DNA from: Syncephalis fuscata
Taxonomy: Eukaryota > Zoopagomycota > Zoopagomycetes > Zoopagales > Piptocephalidaceae
Length of the DNA: 64,000 nucleotides
Direction of reading: 5' to 3'
Assembly: GCA_025786725.1 (NCBI GenBank)
Contig: JAHLTZ010000007.1
Span: 372,001 to 436,000 of the forward strand
Both the position numbers and the translations under genes were made by a program. The notes under the pieces are model-generated. The model was not told the origin of the DNA, did no database searches, and saw only the letters and a list, made by a program, of their open reading frames with translations. Of the stretch, positions 12,588-24,175 are shown piece by piece. Each line of letters opens with the position of its first letter. The first letter of the stretch is position 1.

Positions 12588-14397
12588 TTAAGAATCAATA
12601 TGATCGACGGATTCGCCGTTGATAAACACCTGCTGTATACGCATCTGGTTATCGAAGAAACATAAATCGGCATCCGCTCCGTGCATTAATGTGCCCTTTT
12701 TTGCTTCTATGCCTAGTAATTTGGCCGGGTGAAGGGTGGCCGCCTCGATGGCTTCGACGATCGAACAATTTGTGAATTTTCGAAAACGACGTACACATTC
12801 GGCCAATGAAATAGCGCTGCCGGCGAGTGTTTGTGTACCAGCTACATAGACAGCATCTTCTGTCATCTCTACTTGCATATCACCCAGCGTGTAGGCACCC
12901 TGTGGCAGCCCAAGGGCCGCCATAGAATCGGTAACAAGAACAACACCTTTAGGATGGGCACTATAGGCAATACGTACGGCACAAGGATGTGCATGAAATC
13001 CATCGGCAATAAGCCCGTAGTAAGGACGTGGTAGATCTACCGAGCCGAGCAACCCCATAATTGCTGGGTCACGATGATGAAACTAAATACAATAAAAGTA
13101 ATAATTGCATTAATTATAATAATCATAGGTCAGCTGATGCAGGTCATTGATGATCGATATGCAGTAAACTGCATTATTGTCATCATCATCCTCATCGTCA
13201 TCAGTATGAGTACCACATTACTTACTTCCCCCATTGCGTTGAATAAGTGAGTCACAAATCGCGCCTATACAATTTGATCATTGTTATCATCACAGTAAAT
13301 ATCAGAGGGGGTGTTGTCCAATAAGAAAATGCGTTGACTTACACCACTGCGGATAGCTTGTTCGGCAATGGCAATTCTTGCAGTAGTGTGCCTATTAGTA
13401 GTCATTAATAAGGAATGTGACGGTTGTTAACGATAGTCATTAGAAATTGCGGGAAGATAAGAAGAGCAATCAAGCAACAAAGAAACAAGAGCATGTTAGA
13501 CATTTACCCAAACTAACAACAATGCCACGTTGAGAAAGTTCTTTGATACAGTCAAGCATGCCAGGTAGCTCAGGTGCCACTGTAACAATACTGCCAACAC
13601 CGCCGGCGCTAATCGGTCCATAGATCTTTTCTAAATCATCACAACTCGTGACCGACGACTGCAACACTTGTGGGTCATGAGCGCCTTTTTTCTCGTGGGC
13701 AATAAATGGTCCTTCCAAATGAGCACCTGTTAGTGTAAATGTGATGTCATGATTGTATCAGTTATTACGATATGCTTGCATGAATGTATGTATAAGGTAC
13801 TTACCTAGAATGGTTGCTCCATTAGTTAGATTACCATCTTTTGGACCAAGATATTGAAGTGCCTAGCAATTGCGATGGCAACAACACGACATTGCGTGTA
13901 GGTTACTATCATGATCGTCGTTTACTATGTGTAGCATAGGCTTACTTGTGCGTACACCTCAGGTGCCGAACTGACGAGGGTAGGACAGAAGGCAGTGCAT
14001 CCTTGTCGAAGTAGACCTTGCGCAGCACGCGTAACACCACCTGCTTTCATGGCGTCGAAGTCGGCCGAAAAATCAATACCGAATGCACCTAGGATCGCCC
14101 ATTGTGATCATGATCATAATTAGTATTGCTCTAGCTATTGCTGAGGCGTCGAATAGAGCTATTGTTATGGTCATTACCGTTGATTTGCACGTCAATTAAG
14201 CCGGGCGTTACTAGCAGGCCATGAGCATTGATACGGACATCGGGCTCTAAACGTTCGGTCCAGAAGCAATGTTGCGGATCCAGTAGACGGCCATCTCGCA
14301 TCAATACATAGTCATCTTCAAAAATGCGGCCCTCTTTAAGAACACGACAATTGTAGATTTGAATCGTTTGGCCTCGGTTATTGGGTGCTTTAGCCAT
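12588..14397 (-). CDS. N-acetylglucosamine-6-phosphate deacetylase (NagA type)
   Basis: Minus-strand multi-exon gene starting MAKAPNNRGQTIQIYNCRVL. It contains the amidohydrolase signatures VTPGLIDVQING, FCPTLVSS, GAHLEGPFI, SIVTVAPELPG, GHTTARIA, VTHLFNAM, YYGLIADGFHAHP, GVVLVTDSMAALG, and the late GADADLCFFD strand. Together these identify GlcNAc-6-phosphate deacetylase, which removes acetate from GlcNAc-6-P; the neighbouring deaminase then uses the product. The metal-binding Glu (HLEGPF) and His residues and the catalytic Asp (VTDSM) are present. An upstream TTG in frame at 14415 exists, but the ATG at 14397 is preferred. At least four introns, one near 13260-13470 containing AT-rich repeats, interrupt the frame. 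Confidence 0.95.
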
Positions 14398-14770
14398 GAT
14401 AGATGGTACTAGCAATACTGATGTTATAGATGGTTGCTTGGTTGTTGATAGCTAATAGCCAAATCCCTGTAATGGCGCGTAGATTTTGTTCGTATTAAAT
14501 AAGTATAAACACTACAGCTTGATGCCAATGTTATTTCACCTACAATGTGAAGCAGAAAACGACAAAAGGCAATGCAAAAGTGAAAACCAATTCTAGCCCA
14601 TACAAATGTATCACCAAAGGCTTGTCATTATAAGTGAATGAATGACCGACTGTTTGTGTGGATGGGATAAATGACGTCTAGGCCAAAAGCAGTCCTATGA
14701 ACTCATTAGTTATCATATCTTATCTAATTAAAACATAGCTGATTTGTTTAGGAATTATTATATGGGAGCC

Positions 14771-15892
14771 ACTGTACTTTGACCCCCTAGCTTCAAACTG
14801 GGACAAAAAATTAATAACTCATATAATAAATCGTCAATCAGTTTTTACTACTGAAAAGTGGGTCATTGAAGTAGTACCATATCAACTCCGATTGAATTAA
14901 CTAGTTTTAATTAATCTGTGCTATTTCTAATGTTCGGTGTCAGTGTTAATAAATGTTAAATAGTATTTCATGATACTTACAATAAAATTCTACATTTAAT
15001 TATGATATTGATGCAACAGTGTCAGTTTGATTTCATATAATAATAGGTGGTAAGAAATTAGAGGGCTTTGGTTTACCACTGGCCATTGTACTGAATATAC
15101 TGTGCATGTTTCTGCTGGCATTAACATCACGCTGCCATGCCGTACGGCAATCATTGTTTTGACAAGCAAGTACGCTATGCATTGTGCTGTTATGTTCTTC
15201 CAGATGTAAACCTGCCATCTCCTTTTTCTTGCATTTGGAACAGACTTTTGATGTATTGTATTCATCAATATCTACAATCATCAAAAGTCCTTGTCGCTCA
15301 GCAGTTTTGAGTACCTTTCTGCAACGATTGGCCAGTCCAGTAATCTTGCCTTTCCTAAAAGTGGCAAATCGGGCAGGTCCAAAATTAATAAGTGGAATTT
15401 TATTATCAAGTGGCTGAATAGGTAGAGGCTATATACTAGTGTATATGCTAATAACTATTAATTCATATCATTGTTGCTGTAAAGTGCAAAGCATTATAAT
15501 TTGATATTTAATAGCACTCACCATCCAGTTCCATGTTTAGTAGAACAACAAATGTGTAGTTCAATCAAGTAAAAGATGTCAAATTTGATTTTTTAACACT
15601 GAATCATTTAAGTCTACTAATGAATTATTAAATAAACAAAGCTGTTGTACATTAACTTACATATTTTATTTATTTATTTCACCATTTTTTTATTACTATC
15701 TTATGGTTTTATCTCCTTTTTAGATATTCTATTTTATGGAAATGATAATGTCATTATATTACATTAATATTTATTATAAATAATAATTTAAACGCAATTT
15801 AATTTAATCAACTCGTCAACTATTTAAATTACTACAATTGATTGCGTAAAAATATTTACTACTCTCCAGGGGGGGGGGGGATCAAAGTAGAT
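14771..15892. mobile_element. Transposon remnant with terminal inverted repeats carrying a Fanzor fragment (element 2)
   Basis: The left end reads ACTGTACTTTGACCCCC (14771-14787). The same sequence in the opposite orientation, degenerate and containing a run of 12 G, closes the unit at about 15868-15892 (...ATCAAAGTAG). The left end shares 13 nt (ACTGTACTTTGAC) and the preceding GGAGCYA with the element at 23449. Between the ends lie a minus-strand Fanzor C-terminal fragment and AT-rich DNA, including the repeat shared with 640-850. At about 1.1 kb it is far too short for a full Fanzor gene, so it is an internally deleted copy. I cannot see an obvious target-site duplication. Confidence 0.65.
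15033..15413 (-). pseudogene. Fanzor-like C-terminal fragment 2
   Basis: An uninterrupted minus-strand frame of about 127 codons begins after an apparent 3' splice site (CTATTCAG). It encodes IPLINFGPARFATFRKGKI, then LLMIVDIDEYNTSKVCSKC, a second cysteine pair, and CRTAWQRDVNASRNM. This is the Fanzor/TnpB order: FG..(K)G strand, DEY.TS..C, four-Cys zinc ribbon, RuvC-III (N/Q)RD.NAS. All four zinc cysteines and the RuvC-III Asp survive, although the usual NRD reads QRD. The N-terminal wedge domains and RuvC-I/II are absent from the element, so it cannot encode a working nuclease alone. It is the best preserved of the three Fanzor pieces here. Confidence 0.8.
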
Positions 15893-18800
15893 GCCTGCTA
15901 TCTTTTCGTTTATTTCTGTCAGAGTTTTAATTTTTGTTTGACTGAAACTTCCACTACACAACCAATCAACCGGTACTAATTGACCAATTTAATAATATTC
16001 TCGTAGCTGAATTACATATCCATTTTATTGAACATAATTCTAGGTAATGGAAAATAATAATAATAAATAGTTCATAAATTATATTATTCTTTGGTGGCCA
16101 AATGACTATATTGATTATTCACATATTTAAACTACACATTCAATCTACTGAACGTAATGATGGGCGCTAAGTGACATCAATCATTAAACACTCATCATCA
16201 TAAATTTACTATTCAGTATGGATATATACAACACTGTTATCATACTAATCGCTGTGCCCATACGATAGTAGCAATAGCATCAAATCTTACTGCTATACCG
16301 ACGTTGAAGATTTGTTAAATGTGTATATTAGCAATGCGATCTGCTACTATTGCTAGTACTGTATGTGCACAATTGCCAACATGATGACTATGTTGATTAT
16401 ATTAGTTGTTGTTTTCCAACAGTAAAACACTATATAATAGTACTAGATATGTTTACTAAATACATGCATACTGGATGATAAATCTACACTGTTGGTTACT
16501 TCAAATTCCTATGCCACTCATTGTTTAGCTTCATGTTCAATAAACAAATGTTTAGTTTGATAAAATATAATATTATTTAATGTAGTAATTTGACCATTAA
16601 ATCATACTAAATTGCTAATGAATTGTAATAAAAGGCATAAATAAAATAAATCATCGCTGTTATTGTCTGAATGGATAGTGTATAAATGTATTAAATGGAA
16701 TTGTAATCTAGCTATTTAAGTATCAATAGCTTTCCAATCAAATAAATAATGACTGTTTAATCTTAAAACAAATACCAAGCATAACATTAAATAAACAACA
16801 GCAAAAGTTATTATCATAAGATGCTGTTACTTTAATAAACACGCCATATATTTCTTTATTGAAATCATTTCAGTTCAATGTAAATACATACGTCTCTTTG
16901 TTGCCACTATCACATTATTTATTTAACCAACAGACTTAACAAACATGCAATGACAATACCAATTAACACTTGACTGAAAAAATCAAATGAATATATTCAC
17001 CTCCATTTGAACAACCATGCCAAGCGATGACACCAACAACAACGTGTAATACTGCTGTTGATACTTGTGCCAATAAAGGCAATAATTGGTATTGTAAACT
17101 ACATGCAAAAATGATAAAAGGTGTTGATAAGTGCAGTCCAGATATATTTGTTGATTTGGCACAAATATTTAAATGATTATAGCAAGTATTTGTTAGTAAT
17201 AAAATACTTACATCTGTTGATTGTTGTTCGTATATAAGTTATAAAACACATTTAAAATAATTCTTTTGTTGTTTGGATATTGCTATTATCTGTTATGCAA
17301 TACTATAAATAAATGTAAAAGTTGTTAAAATGTTAAAGTTGTTAATCATGATGATCAGCTAATATAGAAACTATGCGTCCACCTGGAATACTGGCAATAC
17401 TACGGCTTGGGCGTAAGTAACAGTTGTCAGAAGCACATAGCCCTATACTAGCTTCCTATCAGGATGACAATACGGTTTATTAAACGATATGATATGCAGC
17501 AATAAACATCACTGGACTACTGGTTCACCCAATTGTAGCTAGTGTGTAAAGCTAAGCGTATAAACACCGCTGCATACTACGATTAAAAACGAATATTGCC
17601 AAATGCTGCAGCATTATTAAATGGTTACAACATAATAGCTAATCTTTACCACGCTGTAACCGACTGCAGAAATACCATTAACAATCCGCGCAGAAGTTCT
17701 AGCACAAGGTGCTCTTTCATAACACTGCGATAGCGACGCGGCATTTTATCCGATATTTGAGACTAGTATTATGTTGCACTTCATTTAATAACGCCCACAA
17801 GTAAACAGTAAACGACATGTAATCGTCTATAAAGATGATTACATATCACATCTGGCCTAGTGTGTGATGATAGTGTTCAGCAAGTCGGAAACCGCTACAC
17901 ACCTCCAGCGCGCGTTTAAAACAAGTGGGCACTAGCGTATGGCCACCCATTACAGGGCGCCGCATCGGCATGAGGTGAGTTACAACAGCGATATTTAACT
18001 TGCTAAATATCGCTGCCGAAACCCCAAAAGTTCCACATGCATCCGCACTACACTAGTATACATTCGCCTATTACAGGCAACCATACAATATTAATCTTAG
18101 TATAATGCAATAGTCTGCAATATCGCATTATACATACAATACTGCCCACAAGCAGTACACAGTATTCCATGGTCAACCAACAAGGGGACCACACACCACT
18201 GGATGTGACTACTATTCCTGATGCATACCATTAACAAACAGCTTACAGTATATTAACAACTGGAAACAGGAGAAGGCGAGGTAATGAGCAAAAGTAATTA
18301 TTGCACACCTTTATGAGTTTGGTCTAAGACATGCCTACCAATTAGAATGCATAATATTGGTAAATAGTACGTGGTAGCTGCTCATTGGCGTATTGCAACT
18401 GACTGAAACCTTCTAATGTCAGATACCATCTTATCAGTATATTGGATTATAATCCCTTCTTATTTCCATATTTGCTCACTTTTTGCCTTCCATTTGCGGT
18501 CATTTCCGCGCATAATCAGCATATCTACACTGGCTAGTTGAATCAATTGGCCAATGCAACTGAAACATAGCCAAATACAACCATTCTTAATCAGTTGTAC
18601 CACTATAATAGCGGCTCTTTCCGATGCTATCAATATTTTCAGGGTCTAGCGGGTATTTTCCTTTCCCCAAGTATTCTTGCCATTTGCACACAATTAATCA
18701 ATCGATCCACACAATTTATTACTGTATTAGTTAAATAAAAATGACTACTTTTCTTTAGAAATATGGTCTATAAAATAATTCACCGATTGAGTTTCAATGC

Positions 18801-19292
18801 TACTAAATAGAAATAAAATACACGTTGTTCATATTACATTACAAAGTCCGTTAAAGTTATGAAGTAAAAGCAGGAATAAACACGTAACCATATCGACTGC
18901 AAAGGCCAACATGAAAACCAGTATGATGTGCACATGCATGCTTAGCCAAGTGACTATGCAAATACCGATGTGTGCAATAGTTTGCTATACAGCTTAGGAC
19001 TGAGCTATAGCATCAGTAAGCAGAACATACTACAGCGGATGTAGAATTAGTGTATATGTACAATAAAGTATTATTATTTTATTACTTTCAATACTGACTG
19101 ATATTATACTATTATAAGCGTATTTAAGTCGATTCAATTTATTGTTACAATTGTCTAAAAAACAGATGGCACTATTTAACGTGGGCCAAACATATATTTT
19201 GTTTTAAGCATTGTCGCTATTGCACTTTCATCTTTTGTTTCTTTGCTTTAACAATTACTCATTTCCATTGTTTTTACTTGATATCTTACAAC
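15893..19292. other. Gene-poor intergenic region, 3.4 kb
   Basis: No coding frame with recognisable similarity on either strand. The flanks are strongly AT-rich. A block at about 17380-18650 has a visibly higher GC content and may be a decayed transposon or gene, but I could not recover a frame. Positions 16333-16389 carry a repeat shared with 22717-22774. Confidence 0.5.
16333..16389. repeat. Dispersed repeat copy A (partner 22717-22774)
   Basis: Starts GCAATGCGATCTGCTACTA and ends with the core TGCACAATTGCCAACATGATGAC. The second copy 6.4 kb away matches over about 57 nt with roughly nine differences and in the same orientation. Both are in non-coding DNA; surrounding sequence is weakly similar, so the full element may be longer. 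Confidence 0.6.
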
Positions 19293-21458
19293 ATGAATCC
19301 TTCAAACGAGCAACAAGCGGCGACTCCAGCTTCTGAGTCCACCTCCTCAAACTCACGCTCAGCCTCGCCTGTCGCGGCTCTTTCTACCGCCACATTGCCA
19401 TCAGGCCTTTTAGGCAATGGCAAAGCATTCTACGCAAAGATTCCGGTTTGCTGGGATGCTTTGACGCAAGAAGAGCGCAATAGCGCTGTAGGCTGGCTTG
19501 AAGTATATGGAGAAGAGCCTCAAGGTATGTTGGAATGATACTAAACGTATATGTATCTAAATAATAGCTGCTTAGAATTCATTTTGATGGCTAACCAAGA
19601 GTTCATTGTTGGTGCCGACCAACAGTGGTAAGTAACAATAAACTTATGTATAGTAGCAAACTAACAATATGCCAAATCTTCAATAGTGACTACCAGTTAA
19701 GTGTGGCTGATATGCCACAGGTCTGCTTTGCAGTATCGGCAGTAAGTATATCATACACTTTAATAACTAATCATTAACTATAATCATCATAGGACCATAC
19801 AACAGTCTCATGCACGGTAAGTAATAACTATTTAACATTTTTATTACTAACTAGTAAATTAGAACATGGGATTGCCGACTTTAATGAGTAAGTTTTAATA
19901 AGTAATAGAAATCAAATTATTAACGTTTAATTTAGTGAATGATCATGAGGTAGTTCAAAATGAAGTAGATCAAGATACAGATAAATGTTTCATTAAGATT
20001 CCAGGCTGCAAAAGTAAGTACCGATTGTTTAATATTATTGCTATTAACAACATTTATTGCAGCTACATTTACGGCTTATAATCTTAAACTGGCTATCAGC
20101 TCACCAGAAGAATATAATTTAAATTATATTTTAGTAAGTTTACAAATGCAATTAATAGTAAAATAACACATATATTGCTACCATAGAACGTTCATTCTTA
20201 TTATGAAATTACGAGTGATGCTCTTGGGCAGTAAGTATTTAGACCAGTAAGACAACTAGGTAGCTAACTATTTATAACAGCGGCTCCTTTGGCACGGTGC
20301 ATCTAGCATTGAATCGCAACACAGGCCAACGTGTTGCGGTTAAGGTCTCATTACACCGTAATAATGAAGACCGCATTGCAAATGAGCTTGCCGCCTTACG
20401 TAGCGTAAGAAACGACACTCATTTCGCAACGTTGCTAGATCAAATAGGCACTCCCAACAAAATGTACTTGATTCTTAAGTACATGGCCGGCGGCGATCTG
20501 GCTGGCTACGTCAGCCGCCATGGACCTCTTCCAGAGATGGAAGTAAAACATATCTTTAAGCAGCTATTCAAAGGTGCTCAGGTAAGTACTACTATAATTA
20601 ATAATTAAATACTAATCTGCATTAGATTTTACACAATCTGAATATTGCTCATGGCGGTAAGTAAACATGCATTTATATTACAATTATTAATTATGGCTAT
20701 TATTATCACATAATTAGACATCAAGGTAATTTATTTATTTAACATTATGCAGCATTGCTAACAATCAAATAGCCACGCAATATATTGTTAGCTGCAGACT
20801 GTGAGCGCCCTGAAGTCGTGTATACGGACTTTGGGGAAGCCCAGTTTATAGATTCTCATATGCCGTATGTTTATTGCGGCACCGTGCCATACATAGCACC
20901 CGAGGTGGTGTTGGCATCGAATGCGCGGCTGTATATATTAGCAGCTGCCAAAGACGAGGATAATGAGTTTCGCAACCAGCTAAGCTCGTCAACTGTCAGT
21001 GGGTATGGCACGCCCATTGACATGTGGAGCCTAGGCGTAATGCTCTACGAGTTGTTAACAGTAAGTGCAAACAAAACAAAATGTCATACTAACTATTTTA
21101 TGCTGCAATTAGGCCATTATCCTTATAATAACCAGCATGGCGTTTTTGGGTATTTAAAAAATATATTGACAACGACGCTTAATGTGGAGCAGACAAATCA
21201 GCTCAGCAATGAAGGTAAGTTGAATATTTATTTATTAATAATAACTAACATTGTGCAGCTGTTGATTTGATAACGCGGCTACTGACCATTGATAGTAGCG
21301 CGCGTTATACAGCAGAAGACGCGCTGGTTTGCCACTGGTTTGATGAGGAGGAGCAAGTGGATGCAGATGCACCACTTAATGTCGTTTCTTTAAATGAAGA
21401 AGAACCAGAAGCATCAACGCATCACCACCACCACCAACGACACCAACAACACCAATAA
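19293..21458 (+). CDS. FHA-domain-like serine/threonine protein kinase (Chk2/Cds1-like architecture)
   Basis: Multi-exon gene beginning MNPSNEQQAATPASE, with a Ser/Ala-rich N-terminus. A degenerate FHA-like region follows (WLEVYGEEPQ ... FIVGADQQCDYQLSVADMP), then a kinase domain: GSGSFGTVHLA, VAVKV, ELAALRSVRN, LKYMAGGDLAGYV, TDFGEAQF, YIAPEV, DMWSLGVMLYELLT and a final helix. The order FHA then kinase resembles checkpoint kinases, but the FHA motifs are weak. The catalytic loop reads HGDIKPRNIL, so the usual HRD Arg is Gly (a non-RD kinase). Exons are very small; the one encoding D-I-K is 8 nt (20718-20725) and others are about 24-25 nt. The frame stops inside a CAA/CAC-rich microsatellite at 21458, while a basic, Pro-rich tail continues in another frame to 21741. 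Confidence 0.85.
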
Positions 21459-21560
21459 CAACACCAATAACAACACCAATAACAACACCAATAACAACAC
21501 CATCACCACCAACGACACCAACACAACACCACCACCATCACCAACACCAATGCTATCACC
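21419..21560 (+). repeat. CAC/CAA/AAT microsatellite at the kinase C-terminus
   Basis: Imperfect trinucleotide runs with a 12-nt tandem unit (AACACCAATAAC, about four copies) at 21448-21500. In the kinase frame it gives His/Gln then a stop. In the next frame it gives Thr/Asn runs, then PPPSPTP and a basic stretch (TKKQRLAPK) that looks like a real nuclear-localisation tail. The array is therefore a likely place where one nucleotide has been lost. Confidence 0.75.
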
Positions 21561-21741
21561 ACCGCCACCAACAACAACACAAGCAGCATTTGGGCCAACA
21601 ACAAAGAAGCAGCGGCTAGCGCCTAAGCTTTTACAGCGACGCCGCCTAAAGCGCCAATGCTACTCAAAATACAAATCACAAGGTGCTGCCAAACGGTCAA
21701 TTCCCTTCCGAAAATGCCGCCTCAATAAAGGTGCATATTAG

Positions 21742-23445
21742 TTAAAGGTAAGAACTCATTACAATCAATCAAATCATAATGCTAACTATCTAATATACTT
21801 AGTTGCTTTACATCATCTATTCATTGCTTATATGTACCAATAAATATTGTGAATATTCTTTTATTTAGTATATAAATCATCGTTTCATTTTCTACAATGT
21901 AATAAAACTAACATGTTTATTTTAATGACTTTTATTCTTTTAATACATTCGCCATTATACTGAATATATGTTCTATAATAATGAGTAGTTTTGGTGTCAA
22001 ATGACTTTTATTCTTGATGCATTTATTCATTTACTATTAATCTGTTCTATGATGTATTGACATGTTGGGTAATTGACTTTTATTATTTACACTCCTTTAT
22101 TAATAAGTCAAACTCGGCTGTTTATAAATATTGACTGACTGACTCACATCTCACAATCTACGTCATCACGTTTTCTTTCTCTTTCTTTACACTTGATAAC
22201 ATGTATACATTGTATATACTTGTACACTCCATATATGCTATTTAGATAGTATCAGTAGTTGGCTGGCTACTAGTCAAGTAAATAGTGTAGAGGGTGTTTG
22301 TACTTGCATTGCTCTTTTGTAATCTACCTTTTTTATAAATCACTTTCTTCACTTCAATCATTGGTGTTAACAACTTTTATTGACACGGTAGGTGCATTCT
22401 GACTTGTTTTATGTTATCTCGAGCATATACTGTAAAATCTTGTTGTATGCTTTGTTTTATTATGGATCGCCATTGCAGATCATCTGGCAACAACTTAGCA
22501 ATCTCAACAGTGACAGTGCAATATGCTATGCCAGGGCTGTAGAAAGCTGCTGTTAGTACGATCTGTGGTAGCAATCTATAACAAACTAAAGGATACAATA
22601 AATTTTGTAGCATATAACTACCACATTGATTCTACATCAATCCTGTGCATATATAGCAATGGCAATATTGAAAGTACTGCTAGTATGGTTGTTGAACAAG
22701 TCTTCAACGCCGATACAGCAATGTAATCCGCTACTATTGCTACTACTGTGTGTGCACAATTACCAGCATAATGACCGCACTGGATATGTACTGTTATTTT
22801 TCCACCAATTGCTTTCTTTACTCATTTTTATTGTTTAAATCATTTATTCATCAGAGCTTCTTTCGTATGCGATTAGTGATGACTATATAAACCGTATTGG
22901 TCTTTTTAATATTGTGCTGTTTGCCCTGCTTTAACACCGCAGTTATTATCAAAGTTTGTGACTAGTCGTTGGCTGAGCATTCCCTAGTTATATATCAAAC
23001 CAATCTATATTTTAAATACACGTTATTTCTCAAAGCTCATGTCTGTAAATGTTATTATTGTACAATTTAATGCTTTTTTCTACGCTTTTTACTGAGTGAA
23101 ATAGCACTATTCTAGCCAGTGTTGCGGCTGCTATTTATTATAGTATGTATACACATTAAATAAATGCTTAAACATGCTTAAAACATTCATAGCTTTTGGC
23201 TTAATGTATTAACAGTTTTGTTAATTGAGCACAAATAGGTAAACATTGGTTATAATGTTTTTTATTTATTCTGTAAATGTAGCCGTTAGTTAAGATTTTA
23301 AAGACATTTATTTCATTATTTGTACTTCAAATCCTGCTGAATGGTGGTTAATAAATCATTTATTAACGTAGTAAAAATAACAGAAATAAATAGGACAATT
23401 AGCAATAAAAAATCAGTATTATTATTATTAAAATAAATAATAGGA
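21742..23445. other. Intergenic region
   Basis: AT-rich, with no recognisable gene. It contains a dispersed-repeat copy at 22717-22774 (partner at 16333) and, at about 22870-23040, a diverged copy of sequence also found in the long inverted repeat (35100-35210 and its mirror). Confidence 0.5.
22925..23036. repeat. Diverged copy of a segment in the long inverted repeat
   Basis: The words TGACTAGTCGTTGG, CCAATCTATATTTTAAATAC and CGTTATTTCTCA occur here in the same order and spacing as TGACTAGCCGTTGG, CCAACCTATATTTAAATAC and CGTCATTTCTCA at about 35130-35200. That implies a dispersed element older than the inverted duplication. No coding potential is seen. Confidence 0.6.
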
Positions 23446-23448
23446 GCT

Positions 23449-24175
23449 ACTGTACTTTGACTCCCACATTTTTTGTTTACTCCTTTCACTCCAGTTTCCT
23501 ATCGCTATCTTATTGTTTTATTCAGTAATATATTATACAATAATGTCAAATATAACAATATAAATAACATGTGTATTTGAACATTAATAAAAAACATTAT
23601 TCAATTCCTAGTCTTTATTTCTCTTATTTTACATCAACACCTGTTCAAGTAACCTCAACAGCATGCCGTATCTTCTGGCTACAACTGTCACCATAAGATC
23701 TTCCTGGTGAAGACACTCAACCTATCATTATTGCATATGGTGGAGGCCGATTTGCTTCATTAATCGGCAGCAAAGCATCTGCGCCTACCAAGTTAATATC
23801 AAGAATGCTCAAGAAATGGTGAACATCAGAAACGCTAGTCGTCCTACTTTCTTGTCACCATAAACGAGTATCTTACATTACAAATATGCCCAAAATGCAA
23901 CAATAGAATATTGGGAAATAGAAGAGACCATTCAAAGGCAAGAAACTACACTGTATGTTGCAACAACAACTGCGGAACGATATGGAATCGCAATCATATG
24001 ACTTTTATTAATATTCGAGTAATCTTTCTACGCATGGCCAACAACAATGATCGGCCTCGTGAATTTCAAAGTAGTTAAATGAACATTATAACTACGTTTG
24101 TTGTGCATAACAGCATAACTTCAATTAAAACGAATTTTGCTTTGAGGACTCTAAATGTGGGAGTCAAAGTACAGT
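23449..24175. mobile_element. Short Fanzor-bearing transposon with perfect 23-bp terminal inverted repeats (element 3)
   Basis: The left end (23449-23471) begins ACTGTACTTTGACTCCC, and 24153-24175 is its exact reverse complement over 23 nt. The 727-nt unit encloses a plus-strand Fanzor C-terminal fragment. The outer 13 nt match the left end of element 2 at 14771. No target-site duplication is obvious (left flank GGAGCT, right flank TCAACC). The perfect terminal repeats around a broken coding region suggest a non-autonomous copy mobilised in trans. Confidence 0.8.
23745..24072 (+). pseudogene. Fanzor-like C-terminal fragment 3
   Basis: The plus strand encodes GGGRFASLIGS, then in a shifted frame TINEYLTLQICPKC, a second Cys group (CCNNNCGTIWNRN), and a tail ending EFQSS. 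The sequence INEYL..QIC matches relic 1, so they belong to one family. The RuvC-III catalytic position reads NRN instead of NRD, there is an in-frame TGA after MLKKW, and the frame breaks upstream of INEYL. It is clearly inactive as a nuclease, and the N-terminal region is absent. Confidence 0.75.

Noticed and set aside
17380-18650. Possible gene in the GC-richer block of the 3.4-kb gap
   Set aside because: No frame of useful length or recognisable motif on either strand. It may be a decayed element, but I cannot support a call.
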